This document shows, piece after piece, positions 8,007 to 16,585 of a DNA stretch of 64,000 nucleotides. Position 1 is the first letter of the stretch. The number at the start of each line of letters is the position of its first letter. The DNA is from JAFLBI01 sp964616465 (GTDB taxonomy: Bacteria > Bacteroidota > Bacteroidia > Chitinophagales > Chitinophagaceae): NCBI GenBank assembly GCA_964616465.1, contig CAZTTO010000005.1, forward strand, positions 1 through 64,000, in the 5' to 3' direction. The notes below the pieces were generated by a model. The model had not been told where the DNA came from. It was given only the letters and a program-made list of their open reading frames with translations, and did no database searches. A program made the position numbers and the translations under genes.

Positions 8007-9164
8007 TCATTTGCTCTTGCTTGCTTGTATAATTCCTTTGTTGAATAAATCATCGAGTGGACTAACAATGTTCACCAATGATTTTTTGGATACATGTAAA
8101 TAACGCTCGGTTGTTTTAATGTTAAAATGACCGAGGATGTCTTTTATATACCTAATGTCGGTTCCTTTTTCTAGTAAATGAGTCGCAAAACTGTGTCGCA
8201 AACTGTGTATGCCCACTTCTTTAGATATGCCCGCTGCTTTTTTGGCATTGGAAAAAATCATTTGTACAGTGCGGGTGGGATAAGGACCGCCTGTGTACGA
8301 CGATTCAAATAACCATTTCTTGGGCCGCTCCTTGCAACTGAGTATATAGGCTCTTAATATTTCTAATAAAATTGGACTGAGCTGTACATATCTGTCTTTT
8401 TTTCCTTTGGCACACCTTACATGTATTTGCATTCGCTCTGAATCTATATCGCTTAACTGTAATTGCACAACCTCACTCACACGTAATCCGCTGCTGTACG
8501 TGGTAAATAAAATGGCTTGGTGTTTTTTGTTTGTGACTGCTTTGAAGAGTCTGCCTAATTCATCTTCGTTCAATAGTTTGGGTAATTGCAAAGGCTTTTT
8601 TGGTCGGGGAATGCTGTAAATAATCTGCTGCTTTTTTAATACCTGCTCAAATAAAAACTTCATCGCATTCATCCTGCTATGTATGGTGTTTTCACTTAGT
8701 TTCTTGACCTCTGAACAGGAAACGAGATACTTCTTTACATCTTCAATACTTAATTGTGCTACATCTGCTTGTCCCATATCACTTAAAAACAACGAAAGCT
8801 CGTTGTAATAGGTGCGTATCGTGCTCTTGCTCTTGCCCTGTAAAATCATGTGTTCACGTGCCCGCTCTAGTAATGGTAAATTGTGTGGTGCAATGGTATC
8901 CCTGCTAATTTGCCATCGATTGCTGGCTCTCACAATACTGGGTGCTACAGCTTGTGTTGGATTGTTCATCCACTTGAATGGTATGCCCAACGATTGTATC
9001 TTTTGAATGCTCACTTCATTGTCTGGAACATGCCAAGCTTGTAAACGCTGACTCCACATCCTGCCCGGAATTCCCCTGATTTGCTGATTAATATGTTGAT
9101 TGAATGTAAACCTCATAACAATTCGTCGCACTTCTTTGTGCACTACTCTTTCTAATACAATCAT
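8007..9164 (-). CDS. tyrosine recombinase, IntI/XerC-like
   Basis: 385 residues with all catalytic residues visible: R228 (SSGLRVSEV), K about 255 (CAKGKKDRYV), H320 and R323 (HSLRHSFATHLL), H346 (LGHFNIKTTERYL) and the nucleophile Y355. Residues about 95-180 form the SAM-like DNA-binding domain. An extra N-terminal stretch (about 15-66) has PGRMWSQRLQAWHVP, a pattern reminiscent of HARP-like domains. The C-terminus contains SPLDDLF, like the end of integron integrases, but the additional helix that marks classical IntI between patches II and III is not evident. It is transcribed toward the cassettes, as in reversed integron integrases. It probably moves the cassettes next to it. Confidence 0.85.
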   Translation of the reverse strand: MIVLERVVHKEVRRIVMRFTFNQHINQQIRGIPGRMWSQRLQAWHVPDNEVSIQKIQSLGIPFKWMNNPTQAVAPSIVRASNRWQISRDTIAPHNLPLLERAREHMILQGKSKSTIRTYYNELSLFLSDMGQADVAQLSIEDVKKYLVSCSEVKKLSENTIHSRMNAMKFLFEQVLKKQQIIYSIPRPKKPLQLPKLLNEDELGRLFKAVTNKKHQAILFTTYSSGLRVSEVVQLQLSDIDSERMQIHVRCAKGKKDRYVQLSPILLEILRAYILSCKERPKKWLFESSYTGGPYPTRTVQMIFSNAKKAAGISKEVGIHSLRHSFATHLLEKGTDIRYIKDILGHFNIKTTERYLHVSKKSLVNIVSPLDDLFNKGIIQASKSK

Positions 9165-9613
9165 ATCGCATAACGTTTTTAAAACTTATAGCTCCGCTAA
9201 TCTCAGTCACATTACATAACTCAGTTACTTATACTACTTATGGGGCTTTGCTTATTCTTTTTGTACTTTTCTGATCCCTGCTAACTTGGTGCTTCTATCA
9301 CACACAGAAAATTACAATGTGAATATAATTATATTTTTTAAACTGAAAAAATGGAACGCTAATAAAAATTATCATCCCACTACTGTCTAATTTGATTATA
9401 AACATTTAACACAAATTCTTCTTATTCAAAAACGCACCCCTGTAGCCGATTCAGCTATTTTTTAAGTTCTAGCTTCTTTGTGTTGCTCATGAATTAGACC
9501 AACGTTTTGGAAGATGCTTAGATAATTCTTAGCAGCTCTTTACTTAAAGTTCACATAACTAAAAGCAGCGTTTTTTCAGAAAATCCTACCTTTCCGCCCT
9601 CAAATAATTGGCT
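9165..9613. other. intergenic region between recombinase and PhoD-like gene
   Basis: About 450 bases, AT-rich, without a convincing gene. GCATAACG close to the recombinase start (about 9169-9176) looks like an attC core, but no matching second arm was found. TACCTTTC (9587-9594) is one base off the Bacteroidota -7 element TAnnTTTG and could drive the phosphatase gene. Confidence 0.4.
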
Positions 9614-10960
9614 ATGAAAAAATCCCTCTCTTTTATTGTGTCGCTCTTGGTCTCAGGCTGGCTTATGGCTCAAATGGTGGCCGGACCAATGGTTGGACAT
9701 GTAGAGTTTAGAACCGCAACTATTTGGATGCACCTCGATCCTTCTATTCGTGAAGTGTCTGTTCAATACATCGAAAAAAATTTAGCCGATAAAGCTGCTC
9801 AACAAGTTAAAGTGTCTTTGCCAGGTGGCGAATTTAATATAGCTACAGCCCTGCTATCTGGATTGGAACCTGGTAAAACGTATAACTATTCCATTTATAC
9901 AGGCAAAGGTCCTGCAATTGCTCAGGGTGAAGTGCGCACACAGTCGCTTTGGCAATGGAGGACAAAAGCTCCTGATTTTTCTTTTCTAGCAGGTAGCTGC
10001 CATTTTACCAATGAGCGTGTATTCGATAGACCAGGTAAACCTTACGGAGGCGATAGCTCCATTTTTGAAACCATGGCTAAAGAAAAAGCCGATTTTATGT
10101 TGTGGCTGGGCGATAACTGGTATACACGTGAAGTTGATTATTACAGTGCTTGGGGATTGATGAAGCGCCCTGCAACAGATCGCTCGCTAAAAGTAATGCA
10201 ACCTTTACTGAAGGCAATGCCTCAATACGCCATTTGGGACGACCACGATTATGGCTGGAATGATGCTGATAGAAGCTTTCCACTAAAAGAAGCTAGTCGC
10301 GATGCTTTTATGAAGTTTTGGGCCAATCCAAGCTATGGTATGAATGGACAAGGCATCTATTCAAAGTTTACTTGGAATGATGTGGATGTGTTTTTGCTCG
10401 ACGATAGATGGTGGAGAGCTAATGATAATTTACCCGACTCTGTAGATGGTCGTCCGAATAGCGATAAAACCATGTTTGGTAAAGAACAAATGGACTGGTT
10501 GAAGAATGCGCTGCTCTCTAGTAAGTCGAATAGAAATATCAGTTTCCGCATCATTGCAACTGGTAGTCAGGTGTTGAATCCTGTTTCTAGATTTGATGTA
10601 TTTAAAAAGTTTGAACCAGAATACAACGATTTCATGGAATTTTTAAAGGAAGCTAAAATTCCGGGTATCGTTTTCTTAACCGGCGATCGCCACCACAGTG
10701 AAATCATTGAGGTAAAACAAGCTGGTATGTACCCGCTGTACGATATTACTTCCTCTCCACTTACATCTGGCACCCATGTTTTTGGTGGGCCTGAAGCGAA
10801 TAACCCCTTTAGAGTAGTAGGGGTTGATCAGTTTCAAAACTATGCACGTATTTCATTTTCTGGCGCTGGTAAGGAAAGAACTATGCAGGTGAGTTTTATT
10901 GGGCTGAAGGGTGAAGTGTATAAAACTTGGTCTATTCAAGCGCAAAACCTGAGTTTCTAA
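9614..10960 (+). CDS. phoD: PhoD-like alkaline phosphatase / phosphodiesterase
   Basis: 448 residues from the ATG at 9614 (an upstream in-frame TTG at 9608 is less likely). A signal peptide (SLSFIVSLLVSGWLMAQ) is followed by a beta-rich N-terminal domain (about 20-115) and then the PhoD-type metallophosphatase domain. Metal-binding motifs are visible: LAGSCHF, WLGDNWYT, YAIWDDHDYGWND and FLTGDRHHSEI. Family members hydrolyse phosphomonoesters or phosphodiesters outside the cytoplasm, often for phosphate supply. The exact substrate is unknown, and no Pho box was recognised. Confidence 0.85.
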   Translation: MKKSLSFIVSLLVSGWLMAQMVAGPMVGHVEFRTATIWMHLDPSIREVSVQYIEKNLADKAAQQVKVSLPGGEFNIATALLSGLEPGKTYNYSIYTGKGPAIAQGEVRTQSLWQWRTKAPDFSFLAGSCHFTNERVFDRPGKPYGGDSSIFETMAKEKADFMLWLGDNWYTREVDYYSAWGLMKRPATDRSLKVMQPLLKAMPQYAIWDDHDYGWNDADRSFPLKEASRDAFMKFWANPSYGMNGQGIYSKFTWNDVDVFLLDDRWWRANDNLPDSVDGRPNSDKTMFGKEQMDWLKNALLSSKSNRNISFRIIATGSQVLNPVSRFDVFKKFEPEYNDFMEFLKEAKIPGIVFLTGDRHHSEIIEVKQAGMYPLYDITSSPLTSGTHVFGGPEANNPFRVVGVDQFQNYARISFSGAGKERTMQVSFIGLKGEVYKTWSIQAQNLSF

Positions 10961-10978
10961 TTTTGTAACCATTCTACA

Positions 10979-11461
10979 TTGAATTTGCATTATCCATTCC
11001 AATACGATAAAACGAAGGTCATTCAAGGCCTTCGTTACCATTTTGTAACACGTCCAGAAATTAGAATCATTCTTTTGCTGGTAAATGTGTTTGCCATTGT
11101 TGCGGCTGTGTTGTTCTATATGAAAAAAGTGCGTCCTGAACCTTTTTTACTGGGCAGCCTGCTTTGGCTGGGCATGATGAGTGCTTTCTGGTATTTCTTG
11201 CCGAATATGATTTATAAGAAGTCGAAGACCTTTCAGGATAGCTTTATTGCACATTTTTTAGATAATAAACTGCGCCTAGAATCAGAACAAGGCTACGCCG
11301 ATTGGGAATGGACGAAGTTTAAGAAGTTTTTTGAGAGTCCGAATTTCTTCCACCTCTATTTCGATGATAAGTCATTCTTACTTCTGCCTAAAGAGGATAT
11401 GGATGATCCGCTTCGTCACGAAGTGCGGGGCATATTCAATAAAAAAATTGGTAGGAAATAG
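10979..11461 (+). CDS. YcxB-like membrane protein
   Basis: 160 residues starting at TTG (no ATG is available before the conserved part). Two membrane helices at about 30-48 and 56-75 are followed by a cytoplasmic domain of about 85 residues (ADWEWTKFKKFFESPNFFHL, YFDDKSFLLLPK) that matches the pattern of YcxB-like C-terminal domains. The function of this family is unknown. It lies 18 bases after the phosphatase gene on the same strand and may share its transcript. Confidence 0.65.
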   Translation: MNLHYPFQYDKTKVIQGLRYHFVTRPEIRIILLLVNVFAIVAAVLFYMKKVRPEPFLLGSLLWLGMMSAFWYFLPNMIYKKSKTFQDSFIAHFLDNKLRLESEQGYADWEWTKFKKFFESPNFFHLYFDDKSFLLLPKEDMDDPLRHEVRGIFNKKIGRK

Positions 11462-11463
11462 GC

Positions 11464-11892
11464 TTATAGCATTTTTTCCATCACATAGTGGGGAATGGTC
11501 ACTTCTGTAAATTCGTCGCTGCAGACTTCATAGCCTAATTTCTCATAAAAACCTTGTGCCGACTTTCTGGCATGCATGGTCAAACGCTTGTATCCACGGT
11601 CGCGGGCTATGTTTTCAGCAAAAATCATGAGGGCCTTACCCAAACCCTTCCCCTGTAAACCCGAAATAACCGCCATTTGCCTCAAACGAACGGTATCTTC
11701 CCCTTCTTGCTTCAGCATACAACAGCCTTCCAGCTTGTCTTCGTCGAAACAGCCTATTAAAATATCGTTCTTCTCCCTTTCTAATTCTTCATCCTGAAAG
11801 GTTAATCCAAGCGGTTTGCGCAGAATTTGAAAGCGCAAATCCACCATTTGCTTGTATTCGGGTGAGCCGTGGTCTATGATTTTTAGTGCCAT
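11464..11892 (-). CDS. GNAT-family N-acetyltransferase
   Basis: 142 residues from the ATG at 11892; this start begins right at the conserved fold and avoids a hydrophobic upstream extension. The acetyl-CoA-binding motif is MAVISGLQGKGLGKALMIFA (about 80-99), and YKRLTMHARKSAQGFYEKLG is the typical C-terminal motif B. The protein is cytoplasmic and transfers an acetyl group from acetyl-CoA to an amine on an unknown small molecule or protein. It is convergent with the YcxB-like gene, with only 2 bases between stops. Confidence 0.85.
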   Translation of the reverse strand: MALKIIDHGSPEYKQMVDLRFQILRKPLGLTFQDEELEREKNDILIGCFDEDKLEGCCMLKQEGEDTVRLRQMAVISGLQGKGLGKALMIFAENIARDRGYKRLTMHARKSAQGFYEKLGYEVCSDEFTEVTIPHYVMEKML

Positions 11893-12005
11893 ATCTATTA
11901 GGAGGACGTACAAGATAATTATCATTTCCGAAAAACTGCCATTTTCCTGTTAAAAATTGAAAATGGGAAATACAGGAAAACTTCAAACAAAAAATTCATA
12001 AATCC

Positions 12006-12034
12006 TTGCAGTTTAACCAAAAAGTATATTTTTG
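12006..12034 (+). promoter_or_regulatory. promoter of acpP
   Basis: TATTTTTG at 12027-12034 fits the Bacteroidota -7 element TAnnTTTG, and TTG at 12006 lies at the spacing of a -33 element. The acpP start follows 24 bases later. Confidence 0.6.
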
Positions 12035-12057
12035 CGCCTGTAACAAAACTTTTCACA

Positions 12058-12294
12058 ATGTCAGACATCGCAACAAGAGTTAAAAAAATCATTGTTGACA
12101 AATTGGGTGTAGATGAAGCAGAAGTAACCAACGAAGCTTCTTTCACTAATGACCTCGGCGCAGATTCATTGGATACCGTTGAGTTAATTATGGAATTCGA
12201 AAAAGAATTCAACATTTCTATTCCTGATGAGCAGGCTGAAACCATCACTACAGTTGGACAGGCTGTTGCTTATTTGGAAGAGAACGCCAAATAA
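12058..12294 (+). CDS. acpP: acyl carrier protein
   Basis: 78 residues, acidic, with the phosphopantetheine attachment site GADSLDTVE (Ser37). It carries growing acyl chains as thioesters during type II fatty acid synthesis in the cytoplasm. It is the first gene of acpP-fabF-rnc, an order that is widely conserved in bacteria. A strong promoter lies just upstream, and a hairpin between acpP and fabF could give the high acpP expression that the pathway needs. Confidence 0.97.
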   Translation: MSDIATRVKKIIVDKLGVDEAEVTNEASFTNDLGADSLDTVELIMEFEKEFNISIPDEQAETITTVGQAVAYLEENAK

Positions 12295-12321
12295 TCATAT
12301 CTTTTTTCGGTTTTTCATTCA

Positions 12322-12362
12322 AATCCGCCTTATTTGTGGCCAACACCCTTTTAAGGCGGATT
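12322..12362 (+). terminator. hairpin between acpP and fabF
   Basis: AATCCGCCTTA (12322-12332) pairs with TAAGGCGGATT (12352-12362), an 11-base stem. The following tract (TATTCTCT) is only weakly T-rich, so partial termination or mRNA stabilisation is more likely than a full stop. Confidence 0.55.
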
Positions 12363-12382
12363 ATTCTCTATAAAAGGTAGTT

Positions 12383-13633
12383 ATGCAATTGAAAAGAGTA
12401 GTCGTTACTGGTATTGGTGCTATTACACCCTTGGGCAATGATTTGTCAACTTTCTGGCAAAACCTCCAAAATGGAGTTTCTGGTGCTGCACCTATTACAT
12501 TATTCGATGCATCTCGTTTTAAAACGCGTTTTGCCTGTGAGGTAAAAGGCTTCGACCCTACAACTTATATAGAGAAGAAAGAGGTGAAACGCCTCGACCG
12601 TTTTGCACAATTGGCCATCGCAGCAAGCGATATGGCTGTAAAAGATGCTGGAATTGAAGGCAATGTAGACCAAGATCGAGTTGGGGTTATTTTCGCTAGC
12701 GGTATTGGTGGATTAACCACTTTCCAAGAAGAAGTCATCAGCTTTGCAAAAGGCGATGGTACTCCTCGTTTCAATCCGTTCTTTATTCCTAAAATGATTT
12801 TGGACATAGCTGCTGGTCAAATTTCTATGCGCTATGGCTTCCGCGGACCTAACTATGCTGTGGTTAGTGCTTGTGCAAGTAGTACCAACGCCATTATCGA
12901 TGCCTTCGATGTAATTCGTTTGGGTAAAGCCGATGTGGTGGTTACTGGTGGTGCTGAAGCAGTTGTTAGTGAAGCTGGGGTAGGTGGATTTAACTCCATG
13001 AAGGCACTTAGCGAACGCAACGATGATCCGGCTACTGCAAGCAGACCTTACGACAAAGAGCGCGACGGTTTTGTAATGGGTGAAGGTGCAGGCTGTTTAA
13101 TTCTGGAAGAATATGAACATGCTATTAAAAGAGGTGCCCATATTTACTGCGAAATTGCAGGAGGTGGTGCCACCGCCGATGCACACCATTTAACCGCTCC
13201 ACATCCAGAAGGATTGGGCGCAAGAAATGTAATGATAGCTGCTTTGAAGGATGCAGGTATGCAAGCATCTGATATTGATTACATTAATACACACGGAACA
13301 TCAACTCCTTTGGGAGATGGTGCAGAAGTGAAAGCTATTACTGAAGTATTTGGTGAACATGCCTATAACCTCAATATCAGCTCAACCAAATCTATGACGG
13401 GTCACTGCTTGGGTGCAGCAGGCGCTATTGAAGCCATTGCATGTATCATGAGCGTTATAGATGATGTGATTCCACCAACCATCAACCACTTTACAGATGA
13501 TCCTGAATTGGATCCAAAATTGAACTTTACGTTCAATACAGCTCAAAAAAGAACAGTACGCGCAGCTTTGAGTAATACCTTTGGTTTTGGTGGTCACAAC
13601 GCATGCGTGATTGTAAAAAAATATGTAGCTTAA
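12383..13633 (+). CDS. fabF: 3-oxoacyl-[acyl-carrier-protein] synthase II
   Basis: 416 residues, normal length for FabF. The catalytic triad is visible: Cys in VVSACASSTNAI (about residue 164), His in NTHGTSTPLGD (about 304) and His in KSMTGHCLGAAGA (about 340). The enzyme condenses malonyl-ACP with acyl-ACP in fatty acid elongation. It follows acpP and is 4 bases before rnc, so it is part of the same operon. Confidence 0.96.
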   Translation: MQLKRVVVTGIGAITPLGNDLSTFWQNLQNGVSGAAPITLFDASRFKTRFACEVKGFDPTTYIEKKEVKRLDRFAQLAIAASDMAVKDAGIEGNVDQDRVGVIFASGIGGLTTFQEEVISFAKGDGTPRFNPFFIPKMILDIAAGQISMRYGFRGPNYAVVSACASSTNAIIDAFDVIRLGKADVVVTGGAEAVVSEAGVGGFNSMKALSERNDDPATASRPYDKERDGFVMGEGAGCLILEEYEHAIKRGAHIYCEIAGGGATADAHHLTAPHPEGLGARNVMIAALKDAGMQASDIDYINTHGTSTPLGDGAEVKAITEVFGEHAYNLNISSTKSMTGHCLGAAGAIEAIACIMSVIDDVIPPTINHFTDDPELDPKLNFTFNTAQKRTVRAALSNTFGFGGHNACVIVKKYVA

Positions 13634-13637
13634 CAGC

Positions 13638-14351
13638 GTGCAACTACTCAAACGTCTATTCCGCGCTGATAAAAACGAATCATCTGGTTTCCAAAAACAA
13701 TTACAAGCCGTGCTTGGCTTAAAGCCGGGTAACGATTTATTGTATGAAATTGCTCTGAGTCATCGCTCTGTTAAAGACACGCCTGAAGAAAACAACGAGC
13801 GATTGGAATATTTGGGTGATGCCATTTTGAGTGCAATTATTGCTGATTACTTATTCAAAAGATATCCAACAAAAGGGGAGGGCTTTCTCACAGAAATGAG
13901 AAGCAAAATGGTGAATCGCCAACAGCTGAATGATATTGCGCTGAAAATGGGATTGAAAAAACTCACTCGTTATAATAAGTTTGATAATGCTTTACGTACC
14001 AGCCAAATTTTTGGCAACACACTGGAAGCCTTGGTGGGAGCTGTTTACCTCGATAAAGGTTATCGCAAAACACAACAATTGGTGCTCAAGCAAATTGTAA
14101 TTCCGCACATGTTTGTGGAAGACCTGGAAAATATCGACATCAACCTCAAGAATAAACTAATTGGTTGGGCAAGTAAAAAGGGGCATGCACTCACTTTTGA
14201 ATTAGCCAGTGAAAAACTAGAAGGCAATCGTCGTGTCTTCATTATGAACGCCGTTCTCGATGGTGAAGTCATTGCCCAAGGAAAGGGATTCAATAAAAAA
14301 GACGCCAGTCAAGTAGCCGCCCAAAAGGCAGTAGAGCATTTGGGAATTTAG
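13638..14351 (+). CDS. rnc: ribonuclease III
   Basis: 237 residues starting at GTG. The RNase III signature NERLEYLGDAIL (about 52-63) with its acidic residues is intact, followed by a second acidic site (TLEALVGAVYLDKG) and a C-terminal double-stranded RNA-binding domain (about 168-237) ending in KKDASQVAAQKAVEHLG. It cleaves double-stranded RNA in rRNA maturation and mRNA turnover. Its last 60 or so bases are repeated at 15405, see the 89-bp duplication. Confidence 0.96.
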   Translation: MQLLKRLFRADKNESSGFQKQLQAVLGLKPGNDLLYEIALSHRSVKDTPEENNERLEYLGDAILSAIIADYLFKRYPTKGEGFLTEMRSKMVNRQQLNDIALKMGLKKLTRYNKFDNALRTSQIFGNTLEALVGAVYLDKGYRKTQQLVLKQIVIPHMFVEDLENIDINLKNKLIGWASKKGHALTFELASEKLEGNRRVFIMNAVLDGEVIAQGKGFNKKDASQVAAQKAVEHLGI

Positions 14352-14377
14352 GGAGTGGCTTTAGTGATTCTGCAAAT
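14289..14377. repeat. 89-bp direct repeat, left copy (rnc 3' end)
   Basis: Covers the last 63 bases of rnc, its stop codon and 26 bases beyond. It matches 15405-15493 with only two differences near the right end (A/G at 14364-region and C/T eleven bases later by eye). Everything between the copies looks inserted. Confidence 0.9.
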
Positions 14378-14589
14378 TTTCCTCCATCAAAAATCTTTTC
14401 AATATCTATTCTTAATTCTATTGGCAGTCATTTTTAAAATTGATTGAAAACATTACCTGCGATTCTATTTGAATCAATAAAATTTAATTTTTTTTACGAA
14501 ACTTGGTCTTCGCCGATTTAAAATGCATCTTAATTTTACTTAAGGTTTTTACAAACTAGTCACTGTTACAAATCATTTAAAGTAGCGTT

Positions 14590-15390
14590 ATGCGTTTCAG
14601 TTTGCTTTTTATAATTCTAATTTCCTCATCCTACACTTACTCACAAAAATTGTCCGAAATAAGCATCGGTGCAAATTTCTTTGAAACAAAAAGCTATGGA
14701 AATAATCCATTTACAATTGCATCTCTTATGAGAGATCCCCTTAGTTACACGAACTATATCAGCAGTTTTCAACATGATGCATGGGGCGGTACAGGAGGCT
14801 TTTATAGTTTACAAAAAAATATCTCACTTGGAGCTTCATTTAAACTAAATGGTAATGAGCATTGGAAAAGAAAATTATTATTTCAAACAGCGCTAACAAT
14901 TGGTTTACAGGAGACTCATTCAACTGGGTCATTATCTAAAAGATACTTTTTAGAACCTTCACCGGGGATATCTCAAAGAATTTTTGAAGAGTTATTAGTT
15001 TCAGAAACTAGAAACTATTTGGGTATGTCTCTCGGTGCTCTTTATATTTTTAATGAAAATAAAAAAGTTAGTTTTTTCACAGGTATACAATATCTACATC
15101 AGTTCTCAGTAGAGCATTCTTATACTAGCTCCGTTCAAAAGCTAACTTTCACAAGTTTGAACGGCGATCCGGAAACAATGCAGACAGCTACATACGATCA
15201 AAACCGATATTGGAAAGGGAAAACATATAGCAATAGCAGGCTATTTGTGCCATTTGGACTTCAGTTTAAGGTTGCAAACAATTATATACTAAGGCCAACT
15301 TTACATTTAGGTATTTTCTTACCACCAAAACCTTTTAGGGTAATAGATGAATCACATGGTTTTGGAATTCACTTCATAAAAAAATTATAG
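14590..15390 (+). CDS. hypothetical secreted or outer-membrane protein in rnc insert
   Basis: 266 residues. The N-terminus MRFSLLFIILISSSYTYSQ is a signal peptide. The rest is beta-rich with alternating polar and aromatic residues (FFTGIQYLHQFSVEHSYT, YILRPTLHLGIFLPPKPF) and no recognised domain; an outer-membrane barrel-like or porin-like fold is possible. It is the only gene in the 1.03 kb segment flanked by the two copies of the rnc 3' end, and its base composition is more AT-rich than its neighbours. It seems to be a recent arrival. Confidence 0.6.
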   Translation: MRFSLLFIILISSSYTYSQKLSEISIGANFFETKSYGNNPFTIASLMRDPLSYTNYISSFQHDAWGGTGGFYSLQKNISLGASFKLNGNEHWKRKLLFQTALTIGLQETHSTGSLSKRYFLEPSPGISQRIFEELLVSETRNYLGMSLGALYIFNENKKVSFFTGIQYLHQFSVEHSYTSSVQKLTFTSLNGDPETMQTATYDQNRYWKGKTYSNSRLFVPFGLQFKVANNYILRPTLHLGIFLPPKPFRVIDESHGFGIHFIKKL

Positions 15391-15404
15391 TTAGACTGAT
15401 TCAC

Positions 15405-15493
15405 TTCAATAAAAAAGACGCCAGTCAAGTAGCCGCCCAAAAGGCAGTAGAGCATTTGGGAATTTAGGGAGTGGCTTTGGTGATTCTGTAAAT
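15405..15493. repeat. 89-bp direct repeat, right copy
   Basis: Second copy of the rnc 3' end. It also contains the last codons of the sugar dehydrogenase gene on the minus strand (KATP and stop at 15464), so this copy preserves the original convergent junction of the two genes. Confidence 0.9.
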
Positions 15494-16585
15494 ACATCCT
15501 GCATAATCGTCGCTCACCAATAATGCACCCTTTTTGTCAATTTCAATATCAACTGGTCTGCCAGTCACTTTGCCATCGGCCTTCAACCAACCTTCAGCAA
15601 AAGGTATATAGCGAACTACCTCATTGTTTCCATTTAAAAAAGCAACGCCCACCTTGTAACCAATTGGATTGGTTCTGTTCCAACTACCATGTTCAGCTAT
15701 GAATACTGCATTTGTGTAAACAGAATCGAACATATTTCCTGTATAAAAGCGCATACCTAAAGGGGCTACATGTGGGCCAAGTAATGCTGCTGGTGCTTGC
15801 GTTTTTAGCGATGCAGGTTGTTTGGAAGCAAACTCTGGATCTGGAATATTGCCTTGGTGGATGTAAGGAAAGCCAAAATGCAAACCTTTTTCTGGAGCAA
15901 CATTCAGCTCACACGATGGCATATCATCACCCATTAAATCGCGGCCATTATCGGTAAACCATAACTGTTGGGTGAGTGGATGCCAACTAAATCCCACTGA
16001 GTTGCGTACCCCATGTGCATATATCTCCATGTCCGAACCATCAGGTTGCATGCGTAGGATAGATGCAAAAACTGAATCTTCAGATATACAAACATTGCAA
16101 GGTGCGCCAACAGGAACATAGAGTTTTCCATCTGGACCAAAAGCAATGAATTTCCAGCCATGCCAGGTTTTGTCGGGTAGTTTGTCGGTAACAACTACAG
16201 GTGTGGGTGGATTGTCTAATTTTTCTTCAATTTGGTCAAGTCGCAAAATGCGGTTGATTTCAGCAATATAAAGAGAACCATTTTTAAAAGCTACTCCATT
16301 CGGCGTGTTCAGTCCCGATGCAATTACCCACTTTTTTTCAGCCACACCGTCTCCATCTTCATCGCGCAGTGCGTACACTTTGTCCTCTTTTCGGTTGCCC
16401 ACAAATAAAGTTCCTTTTTCACCCCAACACATGCTTCTAGCATCTGGCACTTGCGCATATACAGCAATTTGGTAGCCTTCTGGTAGCTGAATATTCGACA
16501 AATCGGGGGCAGCTTGTTCTCCACCTTCGCTGCAAGCACATAGACTTCCAGCTAAAAGAAAAAATCCTATAAGGTTCTTAATCAT
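15464..16585 (-). CDS. PQQ-type sugar dehydrogenase (L-sorbosone dehydrogenase-like) lipoprotein
   Basis: 373 residues from the ATG at 16585, which overlaps the stop of the epimerase gene (ATGA) and puts a lipoprotein signal (FFLLAGSLCACSEGG) at the N-terminus. The body is a six-bladed beta-propeller of the soluble glucose/sorbosone dehydrogenase type (GVAFKNGSLYIAEINRILRL, GFSWHPLTQQLWFTDNGRDL, YVPVGAPCNVC). Such proteins oxidise sugars with PQQ in the periplasm. The substrate is not known, and some family members may have no PQQ. Confidence 0.8.
   Translation of the reverse strand: MIKNLIGFFLLAGSLCACSEGGEQAAPDLSNIQLPEGYQIAVYAQVPDARSMCWGEKGTLFVGNRKEDKVYALRDEDGDGVAEKKWVIASGLNTPNGVAFKNGSLYIAEINRILRLDQIEEKLDNPPTPVVVTDKLPDKTWHGWKFIAFGPDGKLYVPVGAPCNVCISEDSVFASILRMQPDGSDMEIYAHGVRNSVGFSWHPLTQQLWFTDNGRDLMGDDMPSCELNVAPEKGLHFGFPYIHQGNIPDPEFASKQPASLKTQAPAALLGPHVAPLGMRFYTGNMFDSVYTNAVFIAEHGSWNRTNPIGYKVGVAFLNGNNEVVRYIPFAEGWLKADGKVTGRPVDIEIDKKGALLVSDDYAGCIYRITKATP

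Larger units (their letters stand above)
1..9164. mobile_element. integron-like cassette array with tyrosine recombinase (left end outside window)
   Basis: Three long imperfect inverted repeats and one half site divide this stretch into cassettes, each holding one gene or gene cluster, and a tyrosine recombinase lies at the right edge. Within each cassette the two inner ends are complementary: GTTAGTGGC at 173 with GCCACTAAC at 983, GTTACCTGC at 1110 with GCTGGTAAC at 7382 (8 of 9), and GTTATGTGCC at 7507 with GGCACATAAC at 7866 (10 of 10). This is what integron cassettes show, because the two ends form one attC site when the cassette is a circle. Genes in cassettes 1 and 2 run on the minus strand, the gene in cassette 3 on the plus strand. 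That this is a functional array is inference. Confidence 0.65.

Noticed and set aside
8007..9164. Prophage or ICE integrase
   Set aside because: No phage, conjugation or tRNA attachment features flank it; the neighbouring inverted repeats explain it better.
9167..9300. A further attC-like site right of the recombinase gene (GCATAACG)
   Set aside because: No second arm or matching GTT core at the expected distance was found.
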